A DNA stretch of 64,000 bases from Rhizobium sp. NRK18 (GCF_024385575.1 NZ_JANFMV010000001.1:1145681-1209680), one strand, 5' to 3'; positions 17,999 through 27,218 are shown, counted from the first letter of the stretch. The notes: a model not told the origin generated them from the sequence alone. A program made the numbers and translations.

Positions 17999-19687
17999 CT
18001 ATGCGCTCTGCCGGAAGTCCGCGTCGTCTGCGTCCGGGCCGCCCATCGACATGTCGAGAGCGAAGCCCTTGACCCGTGCCTGCTGGGCGGCAACGCTGTT
18101 CTCCTTCCTCGGTGCAGCCTTCGTGACGGCCGGGCGGGCAGCCGGCTTCGCCGGAGCCTTGGCCGTGCGGGTGGCTGCAGACTTTGCGAGGTCGGCATTG
18201 TCGACCTTGAAGAAGGCGATCGAGGCCTGAAGCTCTTCTGCCTGAGCGGCGAGTTCTTCCGACGTTGCCGACATTTCTTCCGAGGCGCCGGCGTTCTGCT
18301 GGGTCACCTTGTCGAGCTGCTGGATGGCTTCATTGATCTGCGAGGCGCCGATATCCTGTTCGCGGCAGGCGGCGGAGATTTCCGCAACCAGTTCGGCCGT
18401 CTTGCGGATGTCCGGAACGAGGCGGACCAGCATTTCGCCGGCTTCCGTCGCGACCGTCACCGTCTCGCCGGACAGGCCGGAGATTTCGGCGGCTGCCGCC
18501 TGGCTGCGCTCGGCGAGCTTGCGAACTTCGGAAGCGACGACCGCGAAGCCGCGGCCGTGTTCGCCTGCGCGGGCTGCTTCGACAGCGGCGTTCAGGGCCA
18601 GCAGGTCGGTCTGGCGGGCGATTTCCTGGACGATGGAAATCTTCTCGGCGATCGTCCGCATGGCATTGACGGCCTTGGTGACGGCTTCGCCGGAGACTTC
18701 CGCATCCTTGGCGGACTGACGGGCAATCTTTTCCGTCTGGGCGGCATTGTCGGCGTTCTGCTTGATGTTCGACGCCATCTCTTCCATCGAGGCGGAGGCT
18801 TCCTCGGCCGAAGAGGCTTGTTCGGTCGCGCCCTGCGAGAGCTGCTCGGACCCTGCCGAAAGCTGCTGGCTGCCGGCGGACACGTTGTCGGAAGCCGACA
18901 GCGCATCGGCGACGACGCCGCGCAGGCGTTCGATCATCGAGTTGACGTGGCCGATCAGGTCACCGATTTCGTCGCGGGTCTTGACTTCGGCAAGTTCGGT
19001 CAGGTCGCCATCGGCAACCGTCTGCACGGTACGGACGGCGAGCGCAATGCCCTTGTTGATCGACATGATGATCCAGAGAGCGGCAATCAGGGCGACGATG
19101 GAGGCGACGGTAGCCACAGTGATCACGATGGTGCGGATCTTCGCGTATTCATCGGCGGCATTCTTGTCCGCGACGACCAGGCGGTCGCGTTCCAGATCGA
19201 AGACTTCAGCGAGAAGATCGTCGATTTTCGAGGCCGCCTCGCGTGCCGTGGTCGCCGAAATGCGCATGGCGCCAGCGGTGTCTCCGGCAAGAAGCATGCG
19301 GCGCATCTCGTCGTCATCCTGCCGGAAGCTGGCGGTCAGGTCCTTGAGCTTGTTCCAGTAGACCATGCCCTTTTCGGTGGCTTTGGAAAGGATGGTCGCG
19401 AAGTTTTTGTCAAAGGCAGCGCGCTCTTCGTCACTCTTGGCTATGTAGCCTTTCAGCTCCGAGATGGAATTTGCGTTCAGCATGTTCTTCTGCTGCCGGA
19501 TCTGCTGCAGCTGGGCAATGTTGAGGTCCTGGGCGAGGCTGAGGCGCTCGGCGGGGCCATGGACGGCCTCGGACCAGTGATCGTTGACGGCGGCGAGGCT
19601 CATCACGTTGTAGACCGCGGTGCCAACCAGCATGGAGATGATGAAGCCGAAGGCCAATAAGAGCTTGAGTTTGATGGTAAAGCGCAT
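17999..19687 (-). CDS. Methyl-accepting chemotaxis protein
   Basis: 562 residues: TM1 about residues 7-30, a four-helix-bundle periplasmic sensor with the 4HB_MCP look ([20 protein letters not shown]), TM2 about 180-205, one HAMP domain, and a complete signalling domain with tip [20 protein letters not shown]. The tail ends [20 protein letters not shown]. The start is the ATG after GAGGAAAATCAA; a longer version from 19714 would run into the CheW gene. It lies 23 bases after cheW. The second MCP differs mainly in its sensor and in an extra HAMP-like unit. Confidence 0.93.
   Translation of the reverse strand: MRFTIKLKLLLAFGFIISMLVGTAVYNVMSLAAVNDHWSEAVHGPAERLSLAQDLNIAQLQQIRQQKNMLNANSISELKGYIAKSDEERAAFDKNFATILSKATEKGMVYWNKLKDLTASFRQDDDEMRRMLLAGDTAGAMRISATTAREAASKIDDLLAEVFDLERDRLVVADKNAADEYAKIRTIVITVATVASIVALIAALWIIMSINKGIALAVRTVQTVADGDLTELAEVKTRDEIGDLIGHVNSMIERLRGVVADALSASDNVSAGSQQLSAGSEQLSQGATEQASSAEEASASMEEMASNIKQNADNAAQTEKIARQSAKDAEVSGEAVTKAVNAMRTIAEKISIVQEIARQTDLLALNAAVEAARAGEHGRGFAVVASEVRKLAERSQAAAAEISGLSGETVTVATEAGEMLVRLVPDIRKTAELVAEISAACREQDIGASQINEAIQQLDKVTQQNAGASEEMSATSEELAAQAEELQASIAFFKVDNADLAKSAATRTAKAPAKPAARPAVTKAAPRKENSVAAQQARVKGFALDMSMGGPDADDADFRQSA
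18036..18942 (-). repeat. Paralogous MCP signalling-domain repeat, copy 2
   Basis: Partner of the repeat at 16050-16955, same orientation, about 2 kb apart. As direct repeats they could recombine, deleting the intervening CheW-proximal receptor sequence and fusing the two receptors. No insertion-sequence ends or target duplications were seen, so simple gene duplication is the likeliest origin. Confidence 0.75.
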
Positions 19688-19710
19688 TTGATTTTCCTCG
19701 ATTTCTTTGG

Positions 19711-20223
19711 TCACGCCGATGCTTTGAGCGATTGCGCGCTCTGCGACGAAAAGATTGCCTGGAGGTTCGGGACGATGATGAATTCACCCTCGCGTTTGAC
19801 GAGAGCGTGGATGTAGTCGGGCCGCCAGCGCATGCCGACGATGGGAGGCGGTTCGCTGGCGCTGGCCGCGAGACGGGTGACTTCGTAGACCTTGTCGGTC
19901 CGAATGCCGATCAGGGCCAGTTCGCCGTCGAGTTCGAGTTCCGTGACGACGATCCGGCTGTCGATCGTGACGTCGGATGCCTCCATCCCGAATGCGACGC
20001 GAATGTCGGCAAGCGGTATGACCTTGCCGCGGAAGTTTATGACGCTGCCGACGAAGGGCAGGCTGCCCGGCACGCTGGTTTCCGGCAGCAGGTCCAGGAT
20101 TTCCTGAACGATGATCGCTTCGATGGCGAATATTTCGCCGTTAAGGCTGAAGGTGAGGACCGAAAGCTCCTCTTCATCCTTCCAAAGCGCCTTGTGGTCG
20201 GCCTTGCTGACTGTTTTCGTCAT
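19711..20223 (-). CDS. cheW: Chemotaxis coupling protein CheW
   Basis: 170-residue CheW-domain protein: [20 protein letters not shown], then [20 protein letters not shown], and the C-terminal [17 protein letters not shown]. The start at 20223 overlaps the cheA stop by four bases (ATGA); a longer reading to 20580 lies inside cheA and was rejected. As the cheA-proximal coupler it probably assembles the core CheA-CheW-MCP unit. Confidence 0.94.
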   Translation of the reverse strand: MTKTVSKADHKALWKDEEELSVLTFSLNGEIFAIEAIIVQEILDLLPETSVPGSLPFVGSVINFRGKVIPLADIRVAFGMEASDVTIDSRIVVTELELDGELALIGIRTDKVYEVTRLAASASEPPPIVGMRWRPDYIHALVKREGEFIIVPNLQAIFSSQSAQSLKASA

Positions 20224-22262
20224 CCTGCTGCCCTCATTTGCGTTTCCTGGGACTGACCTGCGGCAACCAGATGCGCGACGTCGAGAATGAGCGCCACGTT
20301 GCCGTCGCCAAGGATCGTTGCGCCCGAGAAGGACGTGACATTGTTGTGAAGCTTCGACATGGACTTGATGACAGTCTGGTGGTCGCCGATGATCTGGTCG
20401 ACAACCAGTCCGACCCGTTCGCTGCCGGTCGAGATAACGACGACCTTCTGGAATTTTTCCGGCTCCGTTCCGGTGCGGAAGAGTTCCCTGAGGCGGATGA
20501 ACGGAACGAGATGATCGCGCAGCGAAATGAAGCTGCGCCCGCGCGAGCGAAGATCCTCTTCCACAGTCAGTTCGAGGCATTCCTCGACCGCCGAGAGCGG
20601 TATGACGTAGTTGCCGTTGCCGACCCGCACCAGAAGGCCGTCGATGATGGCCAGCGTCAGGGGGATGCGCAGCGCGATTTCCGAGCCCTTGCCGAACTCC
20701 GACTTGACGTCGATGGCGCCGCGAAGCGTCTCGATCGTCTTCTTGACGACGTCCATGCCGACGCCGCGACCCGAAAGGTTCGTGACCTTCTCGGCAGTGG
20801 AAAAGCCCGGCTGGAAGATCAGCTGCAGCAGCTCCTGGTCCGTCAGTTGCTGGCCGGGCTGGATGAGGCCGTTGGCTTCGGCCTTGGCGCGCACCCGGTC
20901 ACGGTCGATGCCGCGGCCGTCGTCCTTGATGGTGATCACAACTTCGCTGCCGGTCTGGTGGGCGGTCAGCTGGACGCGTCCGGTCGCTAATTTGCCGGCT
21001 GCGATGCGATCCTGCGGGTTTTCCAGACCATGGTCGATGGAGTTGCGCACGAGGTGGATCAACGGATCGGCGAGCCGGTCGATGACCGTCTTGTCGACTT
21101 CCGTGGTCTCGCCTTCGGTGATCAGTTCGATGTCCTTGCCGGTTTCGCGGGCCAGATCGTGCACGAGACGGCGGAAGCGGCTGAAGAGGCTCGCCACCGG
21201 CATCATCCGCAGAACCATCATGGTGTCGCGCAGTTCGCCGGATAGGCGTTCGATTTCTTCGGAGACCGAGCGCAGGCCGAGATCGGCGAGCGAGCTGGTC
21301 ATCTGGCTCAATCGCGACTGGGCTATGACGAGTTCGCCGACGCGGTCCATCATTTCGTCAAGGCGGAGGGCCGGAACGCGGACGTTGTCTGCCTGGCGCT
21401 GAGCCTTCGCGTCGTTCGGCTGAGCCTTGCTGCTTTCGCTGGAAGCGGAGGCTTCGCGGGCAACCGGTGCCGGATCGGATACGGCCATTTCACCCGGCTT
21501 GGCCACGGGCTTGGCAACGACTGCGACTTCCGCCAGGGCGGGCGTGACATCCGTCAGCTCCATCGTCATGTCATCCATGACGAAGATGAAGACGTCCTCG
21601 ATCTCGCTCTGGGGCTTGTCGGTGTTCAGCGTGACCGTCCAGGAGAGATGGATTTCCCGCGGATCGAGATCGTCGAGGAGCGGAATGTTGTCGGTTTCGG
21701 CGATGATGTCGCAGTCGCCGAGCTCCCGCAGCTCGTCGAGAAGGCCGAGCGGGTTGGTGCCGTTGATCATGGCGTTTGCCGGCAGGCTGAACTTCAGCAG
21801 CCAGGACCGCATTCCGGACGCGGCGGCGGTTGCGGGTTCGGTAACCGGGCCTGCTGCGGTCTCAGCACTGCGAACCGGAGCGCCGCCGGCGCCATCGACG
21901 GCGCGCTGCAGGTTTTCCAGCAGCTTGCGGCTCATGTCCTCATGGTCGCCATTCGGTGTTTCCAGCAGCGCCTGCATGTGTCCCTGGGCATCGAGAACGG
22001 CACCGACGAGTTCTTCGGTTGCCGGGGCTTCGCCCTTGCGGACACGATCGAACGCCGTTTCGCAATGATGCGTGAAGGCTGCGAGCTGATCGAAGCCGAA
22101 CATCGAGCCCGAGCCCTTGAGCGTATGGAGGCCCCGGAATACAGCGTCGATCTGGGCGCGATCATCGAGATTGCGCGTCAGGTCGAGGAGCCCCGCCTCG
22201 ATCAGCTCGAGCTGTTCGGCGGCCTCGGTCATGAAGACTGCGATCGGGTCCAGATTGTTCAT
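20220..22262 (-). CDS. cheA: Chemotaxis histidine kinase CheA
   Basis: 680 residues. The P1/Hpt domain has the phospho-acceptor His in FRGLHTLKGSGSMFGF near residue 48. A P2-like region with FVMDDMTMELTD follows (about 155-245), then P3 dimerisation around RVPALRLDEMMDRVGEL. The P4 kinase has HLVRNSIDHGLE (N box), DDGRGID (G1) and SGRGVGMDVV (G2). The P5 CheW-like domain ends the protein. All boxes look intact, so it is an active receptor-controlled kinase. Likely targets are the CheY just upstream, CheB, and possibly the HD-GYP regulator. It overlaps cheY and cheW by four bases on either side. Confidence 0.95.
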   Translation of the reverse strand: MNNLDPIAVFMTEAAEQLELIEAGLLDLTRNLDDRAQIDAVFRGLHTLKGSGSMFGFDQLAAFTHHCETAFDRVRKGEAPATEELVGAVLDAQGHMQALLETPNGDHEDMSRKLLENLQRAVDGAGGAPVRSAETAAGPVTEPATAAASGMRSWLLKFSLPANAMINGTNPLGLLDELRELGDCDIIAETDNIPLLDDLDPREIHLSWTVTLNTDKPQSEIEDVFIFVMDDMTMELTDVTPALAEVAVVAKPVAKPGEMAVSDPAPVAREASASSESSKAQPNDAKAQRQADNVRVPALRLDEMMDRVGELVIAQSRLSQMTSSLADLGLRSVSEEIERLSGELRDTMMVLRMMPVASLFSRFRRLVHDLARETGKDIELITEGETTEVDKTVIDRLADPLIHLVRNSIDHGLENPQDRIAAGKLATGRVQLTAHQTGSEVVITIKDDGRGIDRDRVRAKAEANGLIQPGQQLTDQELLQLIFQPGFSTAEKVTNLSGRGVGMDVVKKTIETLRGAIDVKSEFGKGSEIALRIPLTLAIIDGLLVRVGNGNYVIPLSAVEECLELTVEEDLRSRGRSFISLRDHLVPFIRLRELFRTGTEPEKFQKVVVISTGSERVGLVVDQIIGDHQTVIKSMSKLHNNVTSFSGATILGDGNVALILDVAHLVAAGQSQETQMRAAG

Positions 22263-22627
22263 CGTCCGAGAACCTTCCGCACGATCTTGACGAGGGTGTC
22301 GGGCTCGAACGGCTTGGTCAGCCAGCCGGTCGCGCCGGCGGACTTGGCCTGCTGCTTGAGTTCGCCGTCGGACTCCGTCGTCAGGAAGACGACCGGCGTC
22401 CCCATGTAGGCCGGCAGCTGTCGCAAGCTGCGGATCATGGTCAGGCCGTCCATGTTCGGCATGTTGAGGTCGGTGACGATCAGGTCGAAGCTTCCGGCCT
22501 TCATCTTGTCGAGGCCGTCGGCGCCGTCGACCGCTTCCGTTACCGTGTAGCCGGCTCCGGTGAGGGCAATGCGTGTCGTCAGCCGAATGCTTGCGGAATC
22601 GTCGACGGTCAGAATGTTTGCGCTCAT
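22259..22627 (-). CDS. cheY: CheY-like single-domain response regulator
   Basis: 122 residues, one receiver domain: acidic pair in ILTVDDSAS, phospho-acceptor Asp in LIVTDLNMPNMDG, Thr in VVFLTTESD, and Lys in GWLTKPFEPD. There is no output domain, so it acts by protein contact, either at a flagellar motor or as a phosphate sink. It lies directly before cheA with a four-base overlap, and its start adjoins the STAS gene stop. No CheZ or CheC gene is visible in the cluster. Confidence 0.93.
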   Translation of the reverse strand: MSANILTVDDSASIRLTTRIALTGAGYTVTEAVDGADGLDKMKAGSFDLIVTDLNMPNMDGLTMIRSLRQLPAYMGTPVVFLTTESDGELKQQAKSAGATGWLTKPFEPDTLVKIVRKVLGR

Positions 22628-22950
22628 TATTGCAATCCTTTTATCCAGAAATCTTTCAATTCAGCGCCGTCGGCGAGGAAGCCGCCGCGCTGCAAGGTCG
22701 TGGGAAATGAGCCCTCTGCGGGGGCGTTCAAGATCAGGTCGATGCCTTTCTGTTCGGTCGTCTTGAGGGCTGACAGCAGCATCTGCGGCGTCGTCAGGTC
22801 ACACTCGGCCTCTTCGTCGATGTCGATGTGCAGGGGCACGCCGCGGGCCGAGGCGGCTTCCAGGGATGCACAGATGCGCTCCTTGACATCGGCCGCCGTC
22901 TTGATTGTCAGCGCGCCGTCAAGGCGCAAAATTTCGGGATGTTCGGTCAT
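22627..22950 (-). CDS. Small STAS-domain protein in the che operon
   Basis: 107 residues with a lipid-phosphatase/anti-sigma-antagonist-like STAS fold pattern: N-terminal LRLDGALTIKTAADVKERI, central beta-strand LHIDIDEEAECDLTTPQMLLS, and a C-terminal GGFLADGAELKDFW. The usual phospho-site (DSSG type) reads DLTT, so a phosphorylatable Thr is possible but not certain. The ATG at 22950 overlaps the HD-GYP gene stop by four bases; a longer reading to 23262 was rejected because it lies in that gene. It may be a binding partner or switch in the pathway; its role is unknown. Confidence 0.8.
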   Translation of the reverse strand: MTEHPEILRLDGALTIKTAADVKERICASLEAASARGVPLHIDIDEEAECDLTTPQMLLSALKTTEQKGIDLILNAPAEGSFPTTLQRGGFLADGAELKDFWIKGLQ

Positions 22951-24044
22951 GCGACTTTTCCGGTTTTTGAGGATGCGTGGGCAGAGGTGGAGGAACGTTC
23001 CTCGTCTGCCGAAAACTGATCGGGCTCGCGGTAGAGCTCCCTGATTTTCTGCCATTGCCGGCAGAAAGCCGCGACGCAGGCGGGATCGAAGTGGCTGCCG
23101 CTGCAACGGATGATTTCCTGGAACGCCTTGTCGACGGGCCAGGGTTGCTTGTAGGGGCGTTCGCTGCAGAGCGCGTCGAAGACGTCTGCGACCGCGACCA
23201 CGCGCCCTTCGATCGGAATGTCCTCCTGGCTGAGACCCTTCGGATATCCGCTGCCGTCCCATTTCTCGTGGTGACTTTCTGCGATCCGGGCCGCCATCTG
23301 GATGACGGGCGAGGAGCTGTCGCTGAGGATTTCGGCTCCGAGAGAGGGATGCTGGCGCATCGTCCCGAACTCCTCCGTGCTCAGCCGACCGGGCTTGAGC
23401 AGGATGGCATCCGGAATGCCGATCTTGCCGACGTCATGAAGCGGGCAGGCGAGGTAGATCGTGCGCACCAGCTTCGCATCGAGACCCAGCTCACCGCCGA
23501 TCAGGGCGGCAACCGTTGCCACGCGGGCGACGTGTTCGGCAGTCTCGCCGTCCCGGCAGGACATGGCTTTGGACAGCCTCCAGATGAGCTCCTCTTCCTG
23601 GCTGGCGATCTGCCTGTTGGCCGCGGCGATATCGGCTTCGAGTTTGATGGTCCGTTCCGCCAGCTGGCGTTGCGCGCACCAGAGGTTCATGAGGTTGCGG
23701 ACCCGGATCGTAAGCTCGGCCGTATCGATGGGCTTGTTGACGAATTCCGTCGCGCCGGCTTCCATGGCGGCCAATTTGACACACGCATCGGTTTCAGAGG
23801 TGAGCATGATGATGGGAATGTCCGGCGTCATGGCATGACGCCTGACCTTCCGTATCAATTCGACACCATTCATCCGCGGCATGGTGTAGTCCACCAGAAG
23901 CAGGTCCGCGTCATTCGTTCTCAGCTCTTTCAATGCATCAAGCGGCTTGGTGAACGCGCAGACTGTAATGCCTTCGATCTTCCCGATGGCGCTTTCCAGA
24001 AAGGAGACAACCGAGGTGCTGTCATCGACAATAACTACGCGCAT
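22947..24044 (-). CDS. Response regulator with HD-GYP cyclic-di-GMP phosphodiesterase domain
   Basis: 365 residues: an N-terminal receiver (VVIVDDSTS, phospho-acceptor in LLVDYTMPRMNG, Lys in FVNKPID), a helical linker around residues 120-150, and an HD-GYP domain. The catalytic motifs are present: LHDVGKIGIPD (HD), MRQHPSLGAEIL, ESHHEKWDGSGYPKGL (the GYP) and GRVVAVADVFDAL. It should hydrolyse c-di-GMP under control of phosphorylation, probably by CheA. It is first gene of the che operon, after GGGGGTTAC. This places c-di-GMP turnover under a chemosensory array, suggesting an output beyond steering flagella. Confidence 0.88.
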   Translation of the reverse strand: MRVVIVDDSTSVVSFLESAIGKIEGITVCAFTKPLDALKELRTNDADLLLVDYTMPRMNGVELIRKVRRHAMTPDIPIIMLTSETDACVKLAAMEAGATEFVNKPIDTAELTIRVRNLMNLWCAQRQLAERTIKLEADIAAANRQIASQEEELIWRLSKAMSCRDGETAEHVARVATVAALIGGELGLDAKLVRTIYLACPLHDVGKIGIPDAILLKPGRLSTEEFGTMRQHPSLGAEILSDSSSPVIQMAARIAESHHEKWDGSGYPKGLSQEDIPIEGRVVAVADVFDALCSERPYKQPWPVDKAFQEIIRCSGSHFDPACVAAFCRQWQKIRELYREPDQFSADEERSSTSAHASSKTGKVA

Positions 24045-24107
24045 GTAACCCCCGCTTCGCGCGAGGTTTCCACCAGGGCGCGAAAGAAAATTCTTGCAAT
24101 AGATGTT

Positions 24108-24130
24108 GGATTTAAATCCGCATCATGCGG
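24108..24130. promoter_or_regulatory. Two overlapping palindromes upstream of the che operon
   Basis: GGATTTAAATCC (24108-24119) is a perfect 12-bp palindrome; CCGCATCATGCGG (24118-24130) is a 13-base palindrome sharing its last two bases. They lie 64 bases upstream of the first che gene. Such density of dyads suggests an operator. No regulator can be assigned. Confidence 0.45.
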
Positions 24131-24134
24131 TAAA

Positions 24135-24154
24135 AAGCCTTTATACGAAGGCTT
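24135..24154 (-). terminator. Probable intrinsic terminator downstream of the AraC-type gene
   Basis: Read on the minus strand, AAGCCTT and AAGGCTT pair around a six-base loop and are followed by TTTACC, giving a run of five T including the stem end. It lies 115 bases after the AraC-type gene stop and just ahead of the che operon palindromes, separating the two same-direction units. Confidence 0.5.
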
Positions 24155-24269
24155 GGGGCGCTATTGAGTAAAGATCGTAAACCTTAATTGTGACTTAAAT
24201 TTCAGTCTGGAATTTAGCAGGCGTTTCAACTTATGCGTAAGTGTGATGGTTGTGCGCTTTTGTGATATA

Positions 24270-25235
24270 TTACGACTTTGACATCTGCGCTTTCCTGCGC
24301 GTTTCGGACGGAGCCTCACCGTAGAGCGTGCGATACCTTGCCGCGAAGTATCCAAGGTGTCTAAATCCCCACACGTGGGCGATCTCACTCACGCTCATGC
24401 CACTGGACGGATCGAGCAGGGCCTGACGGGCCCTTTGCAGCCGCAACCTCTGGACGTAATTTATCGGGCTGGTTCCGACGTCATCCTTGAAGGCCTGTTG
24501 CATGCCGCGCATGCTGACACCAATCGCCTTCGCGACATCCTCCATGGTGAAATCTTCCTGCAAATGCTCATGCAACCAGGAAATGGCGCGTCGGGCCGTA
24601 TTGCCATAGTCTGCCATGCCACCCGGGGAATCGTGGGACGGCCAATAGTCGATGAATGCTGCGATGATCGCTTCCTTCACCCGAAGTGCAGCAAAAGGAG
24701 ACCTGATGAAGGGATGGATGTCCGACTGGTCACCGATCAGCACCATCGCCATGTCTTCGATGATCGAGAGGCTATGTGCTTCGATCCGGACAACGGATTC
24801 CAATCCGCCCAGTTGTTCCTCCGGGGCGACGGCGTGGTTGGAAGCCAGAGACGCGTATCGCGCAATGGGAATCTCTGCGTGGAGAAGCGTCGATCCGGCG
24901 GATGCTTCGAATTCCAGCCGCTCGCCGCCGAGACGCAGGTGAGCAGTTCCCGCGGCGACCTCTACGGCGGCATTCTTGCTCTTGAGGCGCACGCTTCCGG
25001 ATTGAACCAGGAACAGCCCGAAGTACCCTTTTCCGGCGGAAATCTGGCTGCAATGGTATCCTGTCCGGGAGGAAAGTTGCGCCAGTTTCAAATTGCGTGT
25101 GGTAGAGAGCTGCAGTCGTATATCGAAGCCGGATTGCTCGCCAGTCGGCCACACTTTCGTTTCGCGATAAGATCTCGTGACGAAATTGCTGAACTCAACG
25201 GGGTCTGTTGTCTCGATGAGACATTTTCGTAACAT
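24270..25235 (-). CDS. AraC-family transcriptional regulator
   Basis: 321 residues. The N-terminal part (to about 180) is a cupin-like ligand domain of the AraC_binding_2 kind; the C-terminal 100 residues hold two helix-turn-helix motifs (MEDVAKAIGVSMRGMQQAF and MSVSEIAHVWGFRHLGYFAARY). The start at 25235 follows CCGGAGATCC. It stands alone between the che operon and the sugar transporter, in the same orientation as both. It might regulate the transporter, but family members of this type also control amino-acid or aromatic genes. The target is unknown. Confidence 0.85.
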   Translation of the reverse strand: MLRKCLIETTDPVEFSNFVTRSYRETKVWPTGEQSGFDIRLQLSTTRNLKLAQLSSRTGYHCSQISAGKGYFGLFLVQSGSVRLKSKNAAVEVAAGTAHLRLGGERLEFEASAGSTLLHAEIPIARYASLASNHAVAPEEQLGGLESVVRIEAHSLSIIEDMAMVLIGDQSDIHPFIRSPFAALRVKEAIIAAFIDYWPSHDSPGGMADYGNTARRAISWLHEHLQEDFTMEDVAKAIGVSMRGMQQAFKDDVGTSPINYVQRLRLQRARQALLDPSSGMSVSEIAHVWGFRHLGYFAARYRTLYGEAPSETRRKAQMSKS

Positions 25236-25448
25236 GGATCTCCGGTTCCCGGCGGCCGGACATGAGACGAAACTGCTTGCTCCGAGCCGCGTCGTCTGGT
25301 GACAGTCCGCTTGCGTTTGGTCAATTTAAAAGACAAACACGGCTCGGTATATTGTCAAAAGATAGAAGGCCCAAAGATGGTTCAATATTCTTTTGCCCAG
25401 CATTTCCCGCGAGCGCGGATCGAATGAATGTAACCTTGCTATCGCGGC

Positions 25449-26276
25449 CTATCCCTTGACCCCCGAGGAGATCATTACCGCCTCGGTCACCTTCTTCTGG
25501 AAAACGAGATAGGCCACTGCGACCGGCATGGCGGCGAGAAGTGCGACAGACATCAGCCGGGCATAATGCACGCCAAAGGCATCGTTAACCTGGGTGATGC
25601 CGACCGGGATCGTCATCATGTCTTCCGACGTGACGATCAGGAACGGCCAGAAGAAGGCGTTCCACACACCGATGAAGGTGATGATAGCCAGCGCCGTGGT
25701 GATCCCCCAGTTCAGTGGCAGGTAGACCTTGAAGAGAATGGTGTATTCGCCGCCGCCATCGAGCACTGCCGCCTCGCGCATTTCCTTCGGCACGGCGTCG
25801 AAGAACTGCTTGTAGACGATGATGACCACCGGGACGATCAGCTGCGGCAGGATAATGCCGCCCCAGGTGTTGATGAGGCCCATCTTGTGCATGAGGATGA
25901 ACTGGGTGACGACGAGCGCCTGCGTCGGCACCATGAAGCTTGCCAGCACGATGCCGTAGAGCAGGCGGCGGCCGGGAAAGCGGATCTGCGAGATCGCATA
26001 GGCGCACATCAGCGAAAACAGGATGACGACGACGGTGACGATCACCGCCGTGCCGACCGAATTGAAATACCAGGTCATGATCTTCGTGTTGAAGATGGCT
26101 TCGACATAGGCGGTCAGCTGGAATTCGTCCGGCAGGAGGCTGGCATTGCTGACGACGCGCTCTTCCGAGCGGATCGAGGTGATCAGGGCCCAGTAGAGCG
26201 GAAAGATCCAGACGGCGGCGGCCGTCAGCGTGATCAGCGTCAGGATGATGTTTTCTGTTTTGCGCGCCGGGCTCAT
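25449..26276 (-). CDS. CUT1 sugar ABC transporter permease (MalG type)
   Basis: 275 residues, six predicted membrane helices, with the EAA loop MREAAVLDGGGEYTILFKVY that contacts the ATPase. The typical MalG ending (VFQKKVTEAVMISSGVKG) is present. The start at 26276 overlaps the companion permease stop by one base (TAATG); longer readings to 26522 lie inside that permease. Its partner genes encode a second permease, binding protein, ATPase and a GH51 enzyme. Substrate is likely an arabinose-containing oligosaccharide. Confidence 0.92.
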   Translation of the reverse strand: MSPARKTENIILTLITLTAAAVWIFPLYWALITSIRSEERVVSNASLLPDEFQLTAYVEAIFNTKIMTWYFNSVGTAVIVTVVVILFSLMCAYAISQIRFPGRRLLYGIVLASFMVPTQALVVTQFILMHKMGLINTWGGIILPQLIVPVVIIVYKQFFDAVPKEMREAAVLDGGGEYTILFKVYLPLNWGITTALAIITFIGVWNAFFWPFLIVTSEDMMTIPVGITQVNDAFGVHYARLMSVALLAAMPVAVAYLVFQKKVTEAVMISSGVKG

Positions 26277-27157
26277 TATCCCCTCCGGATGCGAAGCAGC
26301 TGGAACTGAAGCACCGATACGCCGGCGATCAGAACGAATAGAACCGTGGCGACAGCAGACGAATAGCCGCCGTGATTGAGCTGGAAGGCCTCGCGGTAGA
26401 CCTTGAGCAGCAGCACATAGGACGAATTGAACGGGCCGCCCTGGCTCAGGAGGTAGATCTGGTCGAATATCTTCAGCTGCAGGATGAGTTGCAGGGTCAG
26501 TACGAGTGCGGTCACCGGCCAAAGCAGCGGCCAGGTCACGCGCCGGAACCGCTGAAAGCTGGTGGCGCCGTCGAGCGCCGCGGCCTCATAGAGTTCCTTC
26601 GGAATGTTGCGCAGCCCGGCGATGAACAGCAGGACGTTGAAGCCGTTCGTCCACCAGATCGTGACGACCGCGACCGTCGGCATCACCCAGTAGGGGTTCT
26701 TGAAGACGGCGACCGGCTTTCCGGAAATCAGCGAGATCAGCGGCTGCAGGACGCCGAACTGGAAGTCCAGCATCCAGGCCCAGATTTCCGTGACAACGGA
26801 GACGGGCAGGACGTAGGGCAGGAAGAAAAGCGTCATGACCAGCGCCTGCATTCCGCCTTTCAAACGGTTGACGGCGAGCGCGATCATCAGGGCGATAATG
26901 GTCGTCGGCACGACGGTCAGCAGGATGAAATAGCCGTTGTTCTTCAGGGATGTGATGAAGAGACGGTCGGTTATCAGCTTGACGTAGTTGTCGAAGCCGA
27001 CCCAGTTCCCCGGACCGATCAGCGGTGCGTCGGTGAAGCTGAGGCGCACCATCTCGACGACCGGATAGAGAAAGAAGAGCGTGAAGGTGATCACGAACGG
27101 CGCCACCATCGATAACGCAATCAGCGACTTCTTGCGCCGGTTTTCAATCATGGCCAT
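26276..27157 (-). CDS. CUT1 sugar ABC transporter permease (MalF type)
   Basis: 293 residues with six membrane helices, the first at about 13-33. The EAA loop is IPKELYEAAALDGATSFQRF. It pairs with the MalG-type permease to form the channel. It starts 61 bases after the binding-protein gene, behind GAGAGAAAACC, and is translationally linked to the next permease by TAATG. Short MalF-type proteins of this length, lacking the large periplasmic loop of E. coli MalF, are usual in rhizobia. Confidence 0.92.
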   Translation of the reverse strand: MAMIENRRKKSLIALSMVAPFVITFTLFFLYPVVEMVRLSFTDAPLIGPGNWVGFDNYVKLITDRLFITSLKNNGYFILLTVVPTTIIALMIALAVNRLKGGMQALVMTLFFLPYVLPVSVVTEIWAWMLDFQFGVLQPLISLISGKPVAVFKNPYWVMPTVAVVTIWWTNGFNVLLFIAGLRNIPKELYEAAALDGATSFQRFRRVTWPLLWPVTALVLTLQLILQLKIFDQIYLLSQGGPFNSSYVLLLKVYREAFQLNHGGYSSAVATVLFVLIAGVSVLQFQLLRIRRG

Positions 27158-27218
27158 GGGTTTTCTCTCCGTCTGGACTGCCCCGGCCGATCAAGGAACC
27201 GGCCGGGGCGGCTAGGCG

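Noticed and set aside
16050..18942. Direct repeats as traces of a mobile element
   Set aside because: They are coding signalling domains of two receptors; no transposase, terminal inverted repeats or target duplications were seen.
25330..25358. TTGACA and weak TGTCTT pair as AraC-gene promoter
   Set aside because: The -10 matches only three of six positions; kept only as a possibility within the 213-base spacer at 25236-25448.
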